Shown here: in pieces, positions 52,909-62,665 of the stretch
Position numbering within the stretch: position 1 is the first letter of the stretch
Layout of the letters: every line of letters begins with the position of its first letter
Source: Hydrocarboniphaga effusa AP103
GTDB lineage: Bacteria > Pseudomonadota > Gammaproteobacteria > Nevskiales > Nevskiaceae
Assembly: GCF_000271305.1 (NCBI RefSeq)
Contig: NZ_AKGD01000001.1
Coordinates: 434,001-498,000, forward strand
Direction of reading: 5' to 3'
DNA length: 64,000 bases
Position numbers and translations under genes: made by a program
The notes under the pieces: generated by a model
What the model saw: the letters and a program-made list of their open reading frames with translations, nothing else
What the model was told of the DNA's origin: nothing
Databases searched by the model: none

Positions 52909-53601
52909 CTAGTTCCTGCGCAGCGAAAACTGGATCGGCACCACTGCTTCGAGCGTGTCGTCTTCCATCTCGGGTGTGAACGCCGGCAGCGGCTGGGCGC
53001 GTTCGAACAAGGCCAGCGCCTCCTGGTCGAGCGCCTCGTGCCCCGAGCTGCGCTCGAGCCTGGCGCTGAGTACCTTGCCCTCGCGCGTGACGACGAAGCG
53101 CACGTACGGCAAGCCCTGCTCGCGGCGACTGCGGGCCTGTCTCGGATAGCGCTTGTTGCGCTCAAGATGCGCGAGCAGCAGGCCCTCGTAGGTGACCTTG
53201 CCGCTCGCCGCGCGTGGATCGGCCGGTGGAGGAGCCGGAGTGGCCGGCGCGGTCTGCTCCAGTGCCTGCTCGGGCTGCGGCGGCGGTTCGGGCCGAGCCG
53301 GTTCGGCGATGTCCGAAGGCGGCGGCGCTTCGAGCTTGGGCGTCGGCCGCGGAACCGGCTTCGGCACGGGCTTGGGCGGCGATGGCCGCGGCGGGAGCGG
53401 CTCGGATGCGGGCGGCGCTTCGGCCACGAGCTCGATCAGCATCGCCGCGGGCGGCTGGGCGATCGCATGGGTACCCGGACGCCACTGCAAGACCGCGAAG
53501 GCGAGACCGAAGCCCAGCGTCACGGCCACCGCGCTGAGGCACCATCGACGCCGCTCGGCCCTCGCCTGTCGGGCCTCCCACTCGCTCAGCGCGAGGCTCA
53601 C
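52909..53601 (-). CDS. tonB: Energy transducer TonB
   Basis: 230 residues. One N-terminal membrane anchor (WCLSAVAVTLGFGLAFAVLQ), a long Pro-rich periplasmic spacer (PPRPSPPKPVPKPVPRPTPK) and a C-terminal TonB domain (ERNKRYPRQARSRREQGLPY, VRFVVTREGKVLSARLERSS). Transmits proton-motive force from ExbB-ExbD to outer-membrane receptors for iron chelates and other ligands. Overlaps the exbD stop by ATGA, last gene of exbB-exbD-tonB. Confidence 0.93.
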   Translation of the reverse strand: MSLALSEWEARQARAERRRWCLSAVAVTLGFGLAFAVLQWRPGTHAIAQPPAAMLIELVAEAPPASEPLPPRPSPPKPVPKPVPRPTPKLEAPPPSDIAEPARPEPPPQPEQALEQTAPATPAPPPADPRAASGKVTYEGLLLAHLERNKRYPRQARSRREQGLPYVRFVVTREGKVLSARLERSSGHEALDQEALALFERAQPLPAFTPEMEDDTLEAVVPIQFSLRRN

Positions 53602-54020
53602 GGGGCCGCGGTTTCCAGCCCGACCAGGGCGAGCTTCAGGTAGCCCGCGCGGCGCAGCCGGTTCATCAGCGCCATCAGATCGCCGTAGTTCACGGTCTCG
53701 TCGGCGCGCAGGAAGATCACTTCCTCCTTGTTGCCTTCGGTGGCGCCGTCGAGGACTTCGGCGAGCGCCTCCTGGGTGATCGGCGTATCGCCGAGCGACA
53801 GCGTCAGATCGGCCTGCAGGGTCAGGTACACCGGCTGTGGCGGCTTGACCTGCGGCTGCGCATTCGAACCCGGCAGGTTCACCGGCACGTCCACCGTCGC
53901 GAGCGGCGCGGCGACCATGAAGATGATCAGCAGCACCAGCATCACGTCGATGAACGGGGTGACGTTGATCTCGTGGTTCTCGGTGAGCTCGTCGTCACCG
54001 TGGTCGAGCCTGGTGCTCAT
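53598..54020 (-). CDS. exbD: Biopolymer transport protein ExbD
   Basis: 140 residues. Cytoplasmic N-terminus, single helix with the proton-carrying Asp (NVTPFIDVMLVLLIIFMVAA), periplasmic domain (VDVPVNLPGSNAQPQVKPPQ). Works with ExbB. Starts four bases inside exbB and ends four bases inside tonB, so all three are translationally coupled. Confidence 0.95.
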   Translation of the reverse strand: MSTRLDHGDDELTENHEINVTPFIDVMLVLLIIFMVAAPLATVDVPVNLPGSNAQPQVKPPQPVYLTLQADLTLSLGDTPITQEALAEVLDGATEGNKEEVIFLRADETVNYGDLMALMNRLRRAGYLKLALVGLETAAP

Positions 54021-54715
54021 GGGCGGTGCGCGCGATCGAGGTCGCGGCTGACGAGGTTGAGAATCTCGGTCGAAGCGTCACCGAGCGAGGCGCGATACAC
54101 CGCGATGCTGCGCGCGAACACGTTGTAGATGACCACGGCCGGAATCGCCGCGAGCAGGCCGAGCGCGGTCGCGAGCAGCGCTTCGGCGATGCCCGGCGCG
54201 ACGACCGCGAGGTTCGTCGTCTGCGACTTCGAGATGCCGATGAAGCTGTTCATGATGCCCCAGACCGTTCCGAACAGACCCACGAACGGAGCGGTGGAGC
54301 CGATCGTCGCGAGCACGCCGGTGCTGCGGTTCATGCGACGGCCGAGCGCGGCTTCGATGCGGCTCAGCGTGGCCGCGACACGTTCCTTGATGCCTTCGGC
54401 CGGCAGGCCGGCGGACTGCGTGGCCTCCTGCAGTGCCGCGCTCGCGAGCGGGGCGATCGGCCCATCGCCCAGCGCGCGATGCGCTTCGGCCAGCGAAGGC
54501 GCCGAGCGCAGACGGTCGAGCGCGCTTTGCACACTGCGCGAGCTGGCGCGCAGCTCGATGAGCTTGGCGAGCCAGATGGTCCAGGTCACCAGCGACGCGA
54601 ACGCCAGGCCGAGCATGACCAGTTGCACGACGACATCGGCGGCCAGGAACATGTTCCAGGGCGAAAGATTGTGCGGCAGCTTGCCGACTTCGGCGGCGAC
54701 GGAATCGGAAATCAA
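54017..54715 (-). CDS. exbB: Tonb-system proton channel protein ExbB
   Basis: About 232 residues. Three membrane helices: VVVQLVMLGLAFASLVTWTI, then TGVLATIGSTAPFVGLFGTV and IAEALLATALGLLAAIPAVV, which are the MotA/TolQ/ExbB signatures (APxxGLxGTVxG, EALxATAxGLxxAIPA). No ATG fits; TTG at 54715 is chosen because GGAG lies seven bases upstream (54723-54726) and translation enters just before SDSVAAEVGKLPHNLSPWN. The frame above it looks non-coding. The next ATG (in NMFLAADVV) would remove about 20 residues. Confidence 0.9.
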   Translation of the reverse strand: MISDSVAAEVGKLPHNLSPWNMFLAADVVVQLVMLGLAFASLVTWTIWLAKLIELRASSRSVQSALDRLRSAPSLAEAHRALGDGPIAPLASAALQEATQSAGLPAEGIKERVAATLSRIEAALGRRMNRSTGVLATIGSTAPFVGLFGTVWGIMNSFIGISKSQTTNLAVVAPGIAEALLATALGLLAAIPAVVIYNVFARSIAVYRASLGDASTEILNLVSRDLDRAHRP

Positions 54716-54905
54716 ATCACTGCTCCAGAAACGAGAGAGCCGGAGAACAGGCGCCGGAGGCGCGATCGCCAGACGCTCATCGGCATGTCGACGACAGGCA
54801 AGGCGACACGATCCGCGCGGTGACAGCCGGCACGGACCGCGACTCGCTGCGAATGAGACCGACAGGCCGCGCGACCCCACGAGCCGGGTGGAGCACCCGC
54901 GGATC

Positions 54906-55379
54906 TCAGGCGATCGCGGCCTTCATCTGCACGTAGTTCTGCAGGCCCATCTGCTCGATCAGGCCGAGCTGCTGCTCGAGCCAGTGCGCGTGATCTTCCT
55001 CGGTGTCCTTGAGCTGCGGCAGCAGCAGGTCGCGCGTGACGAAATCGCGCTCGCGCTCGCACAGCGCGATGGCGTCCTGCAAATGCTGGCGCACGTCGTA
55101 CTCGGTCGCCAGATCCTTGCGCAGCATCTCCTCGACGGTCTTGCCCGAGGTGAACGGCAGCGGGCGCATGTCCGGCTCGCCGTCGAGAAACAGGATGCGG
55201 CGGATCAGCACGTCGGCATGCGCGGTCTCTTCCTGCATCTCATGGTCGAGCCGCTCGTAGAGCTTGTGCAGGCCGAGGTCGTTGTAGCGACGCGAGTGAA
55301 TGAAGTACTGGTCTCGCGCCATGAGCTCTCCACGCAGGAGATTTTCGAGACACGCCACCACCGCCGCCGAACCTTGCAT
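54906..55379 (-). CDS. bfr: Bacterioferritin
   Basis: 157 residues, four-helix ferritin. Ferroxidase ligands are in LENLLRGELMARDQYF (Glu18), YERLDHEMQEETAHADVL (Glu and His, with the haem-ligand Met between) and the ATEYDVRQ and EEDHAHWLEQQLG regions (Glu, Glu/His). It stores iron and carries haem. Monocistronic, divergent from ynfA; a Fur or other iron signal could lie in 55380-55532, but none was recognised. Confidence 0.95.
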   Translation of the reverse strand: MQGSAAVVACLENLLRGELMARDQYFIHSRRYNDLGLHKLYERLDHEMQEETAHADVLIRRILFLDGEPDMRPLPFTSGKTVEEMLRKDLATEYDVRQHLQDAIALCERERDFVTRDLLLPQLKDTEEDHAHWLEQQLGLIEQMGLQNYVQMKAAIA

Positions 55380-55532
55380 GACATCTATCCGCTGAAAAAA
55401 TATGCGCGCAGTATGCCCACTCGAAATAATTCATGGCGAAACGCCAAACGCAGCGATAAGTGTTCTCACGAGGTCTCGACTCGCGCGGCCAGCACTGCGA
55501 AGCAATCGATGTAAACGGGATCGATATCGCCG

Positions 55533-55871
55533 ATGGAAATTCTCAAGGTCTTCGGACTGTTCGTGCTGACCGCGGTCGCGGAGATCGTCGGCTGCTATCT
55601 GCCGTATCTATGGCTGCGTCAGGGACGCAGCATCTGGCTGCTGCTGCCGGCCGCGCTGAGCCTGGCCTTGTTCGCCTGGCTGCTGAGCCTGCATCCGCAA
55701 GCGGCCGGGCGCGTCTACGCGGCCTATGGCGGCGTCTATATCGGCGTTGCGCTGATCTGGTTGTGGGCGGTCGATTCGATACGCCCGACGCTCACCGATT
55801 GGGTCGGCGTCGCCGTCTGCCTGCTCGGCATGGCGATCATCCTGTTCGGGCCGCGCGGCGCAGGCTCCTGA
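55533..55871 (+). CDS. UPF0060 (YnfA-like) inner-membrane protein
   Basis: 112 residues, four membrane helices. [20 protein letters not shown], then [40 protein letters not shown] and [20 protein letters not shown] are the family blocks (AExxGCY, [11 protein letters not shown]). Related to small multidrug resistance proteins; function in this organism unknown. Its end is convergent with der, 28 nt apart. Confidence 0.92.
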   Translation: MEILKVFGLFVLTAVAEIVGCYLPYLWLRQGRSIWLLLPAALSLALFAWLLSLHPQAAGRVYAAYGGVYIGVALIWLWAVDSIRPTLTDWVGVAVCLLGMAIILFGPRGAGS

Positions 55872-55899
55872 TACCGAGCCTGAGCAAGCAGCTTCCGCA

Positions 55900-57324
55900 C
55901 TACTTCTTGAAGTGCTCGCGCAGGCGGCGCTTCTTCTTGATCTGGCGCTCGGTCAGCACGTTCTTCTTGTCCTTGAACGGGTTGTCGCCGGTCTTGAACG
56001 TGAGCACGAGCGGAACACCCTTGAGCTCGAAGTGATTGCGGAACTCGTTGGCCAGGTAGCGCTTGTACGTGACCGGCAGCTTGTCGGTCTGGTTGCCGTG
56101 AATGACGATCTGCGGCGGGTTGCTGCCGCCCTGATGCGCGTAACGCAGCTTGATACGGCGACCGAGCACGGCCGGCGGCGCATGGCGATCGACGCTGCGC
56201 TCGAGAATGCGCGTGAGCTCCGGCGTCGGCAGATCCTTCATCGTCGAGTCGTACGCGGTTTTCACGTCGCGCATCACCACGCCGACACCCGAGCCGTGCT
56301 TGGCCGAGATGTAATGCACCGGCGTGAAATCGAGGAACGGCATCTTCAGGCCGACCTTGTACTTGGTCTGCTCTCGATCGCCCGGATCGAGGCCGTCCCA
56401 CTTGTTGACCGCGAGGATCATGGCGCGGCCGCGCTGCGCGACCAGACCCATGAGGCGCGCGTCCTGCTCGCCGACGTCGGCGTGCGCATCGACGACCACG
56501 ATCACCACGTGCGCGGATTCGATCGCCTGCAGCGTCTTCACGATCGAGAACTTCTCGATCACTTCCTCGACGCGCGAACGCCGGCGGATGCCGGCGGTGT
56601 CGATCAGCGTGTAGGCATTGCCTTCGTATTCGAACGGCACGCGAATGGCGTCGCGCGTGGTGCCCGGGCGATCCGCCGCGACCACACGCTCGTCACCGAC
56701 CAGGCGATTCACGAGCGTGGACTTGCCGACGTTCGGACGGCCGACGATGGCCACGCGCACTTCGCCCGGAACCTCGGCGAGTTCGTCGGGTTCGCCGGCC
56801 GGGAATTTCTCGAGCACGCGGCGCAGCAGGCCCGGCACACCGTCGCCGTTCTCGGCCGAGATCGGCTCGGGTTCGCCGAGGCCGAGCGCGTAGAAATCCG
56901 CAACCGCCACGCCCTTGGCTCCGCCGCGCGCCTTGCCCTCGGTCTTGTTGACGAGCAGCGTGAGCGGCTTGCCGAGCTTGCGCAGCTGCGCGGCGATCGC
57001 CTCGTCACTGCCGTGACGGCCGGCGATGGCGTCGGTCAGGAAGAAGATGTGGTCGGCTTCGCTGAGCGCGAGCTGCGCCTGCTCTTCGGCGAGCACGGCG
57101 AGCGGATCGGCCGATTCGGGCATCAACCCGCCGGTGTCGACGACGATGAAGGCCCTGCCTTGCCCATCGATCTCGAACACGCCGCGGCCGTACTGGCGAT
57201 CACGCGTGAGGCCGACGTAATCGGCCACCAGCGCGTCGCGCGTGCCGGTGAGCCGATTGAACAGCGTGGACTTGCCGACGTTGGGACGGCCCACCAGAAC
57301 CAAAACGGGCAATCCCGATTGCAT
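55900..57324 (-). CDS. der: Ribosome assembly GTPase Der (EngA)
   Basis: 474 residues with two GTPase domains and a KH-like C-terminal domain. First G1 VGRPNVGKSTLFNRLTG near residue 12 with DTGG and NKTE; second G1 VGRPNVGKSTLVNRLVGDE near residue 175 with DTAGI and NKWD. Needed for 50S subunit maturation. The basic tail (KDKKNVLTERQIKKKRRLRE) is usual. Last gene of the rlmN-pilF-rodZ-ispG-hisS-yfgM-bamB-der run, 36 nt after bamB. Confidence 0.97.
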   Translation of the reverse strand: MQSGLPVLVLVGRPNVGKSTLFNRLTGTRDALVADYVGLTRDRQYGRGVFEIDGQGRAFIVVDTGGLMPESADPLAVLAEEQAQLALSEADHIFFLTDAIAGRHGSDEAIAAQLRKLGKPLTLLVNKTEGKARGGAKGVAVADFYALGLGEPEPISAENGDGVPGLLRRVLEKFPAGEPDELAEVPGEVRVAIVGRPNVGKSTLVNRLVGDERVVAADRPGTTRDAIRVPFEYEGNAYTLIDTAGIRRRSRVEEVIEKFSIVKTLQAIESAHVVIVVVDAHADVGEQDARLMGLVAQRGRAMILAVNKWDGLDPGDREQTKYKVGLKMPFLDFTPVHYISAKHGSGVGVVMRDVKTAYDSTMKDLPTPELTRILERSVDRHAPPAVLGRRIKLRYAHQGGSNPPQIVIHGNQTDKLPVTYKRYLANEFRNHFELKGVPLVLTFKTGDNPFKDKKNVLTERQIKKKRRLREHFKK

Positions 57325-57360
57325 CGACTTTTCTACCTTGGGTGTGAATCTGATTGAGGG

Positions 57361-58527
57361 TTACTTCTTCTGCGGCAGGCTGATCGCGGCGAGCTTGCCG
57401 TCGCGGTTGAGCACGTAGAGCAGATCGCCGCCGACCATCGGCTGCGTGATGATCGGGTCGGAGCCGACGCGCGTGCGCGCGACGATCTTGCCGTCGGAGG
57501 GATCGAGCCAGTGCAGATAGCCTTCGAAGTCGCCGACCACGACATAGCCGCCGAAATACGCGGGCGGCGACAGCCGGCGGTACAGCAGGCCTTCCTGCTT
57601 CCAGGCCGCGGCGCCACTGGTCTGGTCGAGCGCCCAGACCACGCCGCTCTCGTCCGACACCAGCACCTTGCCGCCGCCGAGCGCGAGGCTGTTGTACGAC
57701 TTCACGCCGCGGCGCCAGCCCACTTCGCCGCTGGTCGGCGACAGGCACACCACTTCGCCGCCGAAGCTGGCGACGTAGAGGCAGTCGTCGCCTTCGATCA
57801 TGTCGCCGTCGATGTCGACCAGGCGATCGAGCACGGTGCGGCCGGCCGGAACCGAAATCGCCTGCTCCCAGCGCGGCTCGCCATCGGTCAGGCCGAGCGC
57901 GATCGCGCGGCCGTTCTCCATGCCGACGATCACCGAGGTGCCGCTGATGAGCGGCTTGGAAATGCCGCGCAGCACCAGCTCGGGCACGCTGCGATCGAAA
58001 TTCCACAGACGCTGGCCGTTGCTCGCATCGAGGCCGAACACGCGGCCGTCGATGGAGCGCGCGACGACGATGCCGCCCTCGCCGACCGGCGGGCCGAGTG
58101 CCTCGCTCGACAGCTTGGCACGCCAGACTTCGCTGCCGTCGGTGCGCTTGAGCGCGATCACTTCGGCATCGAGGGTGCCGACGAGCACGAGGTCGTTCGA
58201 AACCGAAGGGCCGGCGGCGACACGCGACTTGGTGTTGACCGACCACAGACGCTTGCCCTTATCGAGCGAATACGCAGCCACGCGGCCATCGAGTCCGGCG
58301 GTGTAGATCGCGTCGATCTCCACGCCGGCGCGCAGCTCACTGTAGTACTTGCCGCTGCCGCCGGTGCTCGCGGTCCACACGGTATGGGGGCGCACGGCCG
58401 GGTTGGAGATATCGGCCAGCGGGGTCGGTTCGCGGACTTTCTTCTTGTCCGAGCAGCCGGCGAGCAGCGCGGCGCCGATCAGCAGCGCGGCGATGCCGGC
58501 GGCGTACTTGTCGAGCGAGCGGCGCAT
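57361..58527 (-). CDS. bamB: Outer membrane assembly lipoprotein BamB
   Basis: 388 residues. Lipoprotein signal (GIAALLIGAALLAGCSDKKK, lipobox LAGC near residue 25) followed by an eight-bladed PQQ-type propeller, with repeats such as VAAYSLDKGKRLWSV, VIALKRTDGSEVWRAK, VFGLDASNGQRLWNF and VWALDQTSGAAAWKQ. Part of the Bam complex together with BamE (also in this window). Its ATG overlaps the yfgM TGA by one base (TGATG), coupling the two. Confidence 0.96.
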   Translation of the reverse strand: MRRSLDKYAAGIAALLIGAALLAGCSDKKKVREPTPLADISNPAVRPHTVWTASTGGSGKYYSELRAGVEIDAIYTAGLDGRVAAYSLDKGKRLWSVNTKSRVAAGPSVSNDLVLVGTLDAEVIALKRTDGSEVWRAKLSSEALGPPVGEGGIVVARSIDGRVFGLDASNGQRLWNFDRSVPELVLRGISKPLISGTSVIVGMENGRAIALGLTDGEPRWEQAISVPAGRTVLDRLVDIDGDMIEGDDCLYVASFGGEVVCLSPTSGEVGWRRGVKSYNSLALGGGKVLVSDESGVVWALDQTSGAAAWKQEGLLYRRLSPPAYFGGYVVVGDFEGYLHWLDPSDGKIVARTRVGSDPIITQPMVGGDLLYVLNRDGKLAAISLPQKK

Positions 58528-59195
58528 CAGGGCTTCGCCTCGGCGGCCGGAGCCGCGACCGAAGCGGTTTCGACCGCGAGATCATCGAGCTTCTGCTGCA
58601 GCAGCGGGCGGTTCGGCGCCTGTTCGGTGGACGCCTTGAGCGCCGCTTCGTAATGCGTTCGGGCGGCGCTGCGGTCGCCCTGCGACAGCGCGAGGTCGCC
58701 GCGCAGTTCGGAATACAGCGAGGCAAACTCGCCGCCGTCGTTGTCGAGCGCCTTCTGCGCTTCGTCGGCCTTGCCCTGCTGCCAGAGCACGCGCGCCTTG
58801 CGCAGCTTGGCGAGCTGCTTGAGGCCGTCGTCGTTGCCGTTCTTGATCACCCAGTCGAGACGCGCACCGGCCTCGTCGAGCTTGGAATCGATCACGCCGA
58901 CCTGCGCGAGGCGCAGCGCGGCGGCGGTGGCGTACGGGGTGCTCGCGTAGTCGGACTGCAGCTTGTCGGCGATCTTGGCCGCCTCATCGGGCTTGGACGC
59001 TTCGAGCGCCTTCTTGAGGTCGGCGTACATCTGCGAAGCCGCCAGGTACTGCTTTTCGTGCCAGCCCTTCCAGCCCTGCCAGCCGCCGATCGCGCCGAAG
59101 CCGATGACCAGGCCGGCCGCCAGGGCGATCCAGTTTTCCTTGAACCAGCGCTTGAGGTTCTCGAGTTCTTGTTCGTCGTCGTGATGATTCGCCAC
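58527..59195 (-). CDS. yfgM: YfgM-type translocon-associated TPR protein
   Basis: 222 residues. Cytoplasmic start MANHHDDEQELENLKRWFKE, one membrane helix (NWIALAAGLVIGFGAIGGWQ), then a periplasmic TPR-like domain (YAATPYATAAALRLAQVGV-like helices; LYSELRGDLALSQGDRSAAR). In E. coli YfgM binds SecYEG and periplasmic chaperones. Ends in bamB by one-base overlap; 78 nt after hisS. Confidence 0.9.
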   Translation of the reverse strand: MANHHDDEQELENLKRWFKENWIALAAGLVIGFGAIGGWQGWKGWHEKQYLAASQMYADLKKALEASKPDEAAKIADKLQSDYASTPYATAAALRLAQVGVIDSKLDEAGARLDWVIKNGNDDGLKQLAKLRKARVLWQQGKADEAQKALDNDGGEFASLYSELRGDLALSQGDRSAARTHYEAALKASTEQAPNRPLLQQKLDDLAVETASVAAPAAEAKP

Positions 59196-59273
59196 GGGGG
59201 TCTCTTAAAGAAGTGCTTCAGGAACGATCGGTGGATGATGTCGCGTGCCGAACCGGTGAACCGGTTTCGGGCA

Positions 59274-60554
59274 TCAGCGCGATAACAGACTCTCAAGCCG
59301 GGCCGGCAGTTCAGCCCAGGTGCAGGTTTCCTGAGGGGAGGCGTCGCGCAGGGATTTTACTTGAACCTGCTTTGCGGCGATTTCGGCCTCGCCGATGACC
59401 AGCGCGTAATGCGCTCCGGAGCGGTCGGCCCGCTTGAACTGCGCCGGCAGCTTGCCGCCGCCGACCGACAGCTGCACGCCCGCGCCCGGGAAGCGGTCGC
59501 GCAGGGTTTCCGCGAGCTTGGCGGCTTCGCGCTGGGCCGCTTCGCCGAGCGAGCAGACCACGATCGCTGGGCCGTTCTCTGGAATCTGCAGCTCGGCGGC
59601 CTTGGCCTGCAGCAACAGGATCAGGCGCTCGACGCCGCTGGCCCAGCCCACGGCCGGCGTCGGACCGCCGCCGAGCTGTTCGACGAGGGTGTCGTAACGG
59701 CCGCCCGCGCAGATCGTGCCCTGGGCGCCGAGTTCGGTGGTGATCCACTCGAACACGCCCTTGGTGTAGTAATCGAGCCCGCGCACGAGGCGCGGGTTGA
59801 CCACGTAGTCGACGCCGAGGTCGCCGAGCCCTTGCTGCAGGCCGTCGAAATGGGCGGCCGAATCGGCATCGAGGTAGTCGAGGATGCTCGGCGCGTCGAC
59901 GACGATCGCCTGCGTGGTCGGCACCTTGGAATCGAGCACGCGCAGCGGATTGCTGTGCAGGCGGCGCCTGGAGTCTTCGTCGAGCGAAGATTCGTGGCGC
60001 TGCAGGAATTCGATCAGCGCCGCGCGGTAGCGCGCGCGCGCCTCGGCCTGGCCGAGCGAGTTGATCTCGAGCCGCAGTCCGGTGAAGCCGAGCTTCTTCC
60101 AGAGCCGGGCCGACATCGCGATGAGCTCGGCATCGACGTCCGGCCCATTGATGCCGTAGGCCTCGACGTTGAGCTGGTGGAACTGGCGATAGCGGCCGGC
60201 CTGCGGGCGCTCGTAGCGGAACACCGGGCCGGTGCACCAGACGCGCTGCTGGCTGTTGTGGAACAGGCCGTGCTCGACGCCCATGCGCACGACGCCCGCG
60301 GTGAATTCCGGACGCAGCGCGATGTGCTCGCCGCCGCGATCCTCGAAGGCGTACATCTCTTTTTCGACCACGTCGGTGACTTCACCGACCGCGCGCTTGT
60401 AGAGATCGGTGCGCTCGACGACCGGCAGCCGGATCTCGGCATAGCCATAGTCCTCGAACACGCCGCGCGCGGTGTCGTGCAGGTGCTGCCAGAGGCCCGA
60501 ATCGGCCGGCAGCACGTCGTTGAACCCGCGGATGGATTGGATTTTTTGAGCCAT
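59274..60554 (-). CDS. hisS: Histidyl-tRNA synthetase
   Basis: 426 residues, class II synthetase. Motif 1 region (LWQHLHDTARGVFEDYGYAE), motif 2 (QRVWCTGPVFRYERPQAGRY with the FRYERPQ core), histidine-binding LVRGLDYYTKGVFEW, motif 3 (VGWASGVERLILLL), and an anticodon-binding C-terminal domain (AIVVCSLGEAAQREAAKLAE). 26 nt after ispG. Essential. Confidence 0.97.
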   Translation of the reverse strand: MAQKIQSIRGFNDVLPADSGLWQHLHDTARGVFEDYGYAEIRLPVVERTDLYKRAVGEVTDVVEKEMYAFEDRGGEHIALRPEFTAGVVRMGVEHGLFHNSQQRVWCTGPVFRYERPQAGRYRQFHQLNVEAYGINGPDVDAELIAMSARLWKKLGFTGLRLEINSLGQAEARARYRAALIEFLQRHESSLDEDSRRRLHSNPLRVLDSKVPTTQAIVVDAPSILDYLDADSAAHFDGLQQGLGDLGVDYVVNPRLVRGLDYYTKGVFEWITTELGAQGTICAGGRYDTLVEQLGGGPTPAVGWASGVERLILLLQAKAAELQIPENGPAIVVCSLGEAAQREAAKLAETLRDRFPGAGVQLSVGGGKLPAQFKRADRSGAHYALVIGEAEIAAKQVQVKSLRDASPQETCTWAELPARLESLLSR

Positions 60555-60580
60555 TCAGGAATGTTTCCGCTGTAGCGCGA

Positions 60581-61696
60581 TCAGGTCGCGGGATCAACGG
60601 CCTTGGCGAGCTTGCGCGCCGCGATCTTCTCGCGCACGAGCTGCTCGAGACGATCGACGAGCGCATCGTTGTGGACCTTCTGCTGGATCTTGCCGTCGAT
60701 GTAGATCGAGTTCGGATAGCCGCCGGCGACGCCGATCGCCGCCTCGCGCGATTCGCCCGGACCGTTGACGACGCAGCCGATCACCGCGAGGTCGAGCGGC
60801 TCGTCGATTTCCTCGAAACGCGATTCGAGCTCGGCGACGACCTTGATCACGTCGAAGTTCTGGCGCGAGCAGCTCGGGCAGGCGACGAGATTGATACCGC
60901 GATTGCGGATGTGCAGCGACTTGAGGATGTCCCAGCCGACCTTCACTTCCTCGACCGGATCGGCCGCGAGCGAAATGCGGATGGTGTCGCCGATGCCGTC
61001 GGCGAGCAGCATGCCCAGACCGATCGAGCTCTTGACGGCGCCGGCGCGCTGGCCGCCCGCCTCGGTGATGCCCAGATGCAGCGGCTGGTCGATCAGCGTG
61101 GCGAGCTTCCGATAAGCCGCCACGGTCAAAAACACTTCCGAGGCTTTCAGCGAAACCTTGAAGTCCTCGAAGTTGTGGCGCTTGAGGATGTTGATGTGGC
61201 GCAAGGCCGACTCGACGAGCGCGTCGGCGTTCGGCTCGCCGTATTTTTCCTGCAGGTCGGCTTCGAGGCTGCCGGCATTGACGCCGATGCGGATCGGAAT
61301 GCCGTGATGGCGCGCGCAGGCGACGATCTCGGACACCTTGGCGTCGCTGCCGATGTTGCCCGGGTTGATGCGCAGGCAATCGGCGCCCTGCTCGGCCGCC
61401 GCGATGCCGCACTTGTAGTTGAAGTGGATGTCGGCAACCAAGGGCACGTCGCCGACGATCTTCTTGGCTTGGCCGAACGCGCGCGCGGCCGCGAGCGTCG
61501 GCACCGAGACGCGCACGATGTCGGCGCCGGCCTTCACCGCGGCCTGGATCTGCGCCACGGTCGCGGCGACGTCCTCGGTCTTGGTGTTGGTCATGGTCTG
61601 CACCGACACCGGCGCGTCGCCGCCCACGGGCATGCGGCCGACACGAATCTGCCGGCTGACGCGCCGCTCGATGCGGTGATGGGCTTGCATGGACAT
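60581..61696 (-). CDS. ispG: 4-hydroxy-3-methylbut-2-enyl diphosphate synthase (IspG/GcpE)
   Basis: 371 residues, 4Fe-4S enzyme of the MEP isoprenoid pathway. TIM-barrel part ([36 protein letters not shown]) and C-terminal cluster domain with Cys ligands in [15 protein letters not shown] and [16 protein letters not shown]. Starts at ATG 61696 or two codons later. Between rodZ (30 nt) and hisS. Confidence 0.97.
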   Translation of the reverse strand: MSMQAHHRIERRVSRQIRVGRMPVGGDAPVSVQTMTNTKTEDVAATVAQIQAAVKAGADIVRVSVPTLAAARAFGQAKKIVGDVPLVADIHFNYKCGIAAAEQGADCLRINPGNIGSDAKVSEIVACARHHGIPIRIGVNAGSLEADLQEKYGEPNADALVESALRHINILKRHNFEDFKVSLKASEVFLTVAAYRKLATLIDQPLHLGITEAGGQRAGAVKSSIGLGMLLADGIGDTIRISLAADPVEEVKVGWDILKSLHIRNRGINLVACPSCSRQNFDVIKVVAELESRFEEIDEPLDLAVIGCVVNGPGESREAAIGVAGGYPNSIYIDGKIQQKVHNDALVDRLEQLVREKIAARKLAKAVDPAT

Positions 61697-61726
61697 GCGA
61701 GGAAGTCTCGGAAAACTCTGGCGCGA

Positions 61727-62665
61727 TCAGCGCGCCAGCGGCACCGTGAAGCGCGCGGTGGCGGTATCGCGGATCAGCGCCTTGAAGTCGACCGGCTTGC
61801 CCTGGAACTCGGCCTCGACCCCCGGCGCGTTGCCGAGGAAAACCGAATACGGGGGCGTGCCGTCGAGCACCTGGCGCTCGCCACCCTGCACGACGCGGTT
61901 CAGCAGCACCTTGCCGTTGGCGTCCTCGATGCGCGCCCAGGAAATCGACACGAAATTGAGCTTGAGCGCGCTGTCGCTCGCGGTGGCGGTTTCGCCGGTC
62001 GTCGCGGCGGTCTGCGGACTCGCGGCCGGAGCGCTCGGCGCCGGAGCCGCCGGACTCGTCGTCGCAGCGCTGGCCGTGATCGGGGCATCGGCGGGCGCGA
62101 CGTTGACGTCGCCCGCCGCGGCCGGCGCGCCGGTGTCGTTGACACCCTGCGGGCTGTTGGCCGGCACGGACGCGGGCGCGTCGGCGCCGGGAGCGGTGCT
62201 TTCGGGCAGCGGCACGATCGACTGCTGCGAGCTCTGCTGCTTCTCGCGCAGATACCAGATGGCGGTGCCGGCGATGGCAACGATGAGGATGATGCCGAGC
62301 AGGCCGCGCCAACTGCGTCCGCCGCCCATGTCGGCACCGGTGCCGAGGCGCAGCTTGGCCGGAGCTTGTGGCGACTTCGGCGTGACCCGCGCCGCGTAGG
62401 CCAGCAACAGCTGCTGCTCGGGAAGGTTCAGCACCTTGGCGCATTTGCGGTAGTAGCCGCGTACGTAGACCGGCTCGAGCAGCGAGCCGTAGTCGTCGCG
62501 TTCGAGCGCATCGAGCGTGGTGCGCGCGAGCTTGGTCTGCGCCGCCAGCTCGTCGAGCGTCAGGCCGAGGGCTTCGCGCGCCCTGCGAATGGCCACGCCT
62601 GGGCTATCGCCGGCGGAAGCGGGGGCGGCCGGGGCCGGGATGAAATCGGAATTCTCAGCGTTCAT
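61727..62665 (-). CDS. rodZ: Cytoskeleton protein RodZ
   Basis: 312 residues. N-terminal helix-turn-helix that binds MreB (IRRAREALGLTLDELAAQTK, LARTTLDALERDDYGSLLEP), a basic juxtamembrane stretch, one helix (GLLGIILIVAIAGTAIWYLR), a long Pro/Ala/Thr-rich periplasmic linker and a beta-domain (LKLNFVSISWARIEDANGKV). Links MreB to the cell-wall machinery for rod shape. Overlaps the pilF stop by ATGA. Confidence 0.95.
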   Translation of the reverse strand: MNAENSDFIPAPAAPASAGDSPGVAIRRAREALGLTLDELAAQTKLARTTLDALERDDYGSLLEPVYVRGYYRKCAKVLNLPEQQLLLAYAARVTPKSPQAPAKLRLGTGADMGGGRSWRGLLGIILIVAIAGTAIWYLREKQQSSQQSIVPLPESTAPGADAPASVPANSPQGVNDTGAPAAAGDVNVAPADAPITASAATTSPAAPAPSAPAASPQTAATTGETATASDSALKLNFVSISWARIEDANGKVLLNRVVQGGERQVLDGTPPYSVFLGNAPGVEAEFQGKPVDFKALIRDTATARFTVPLAR

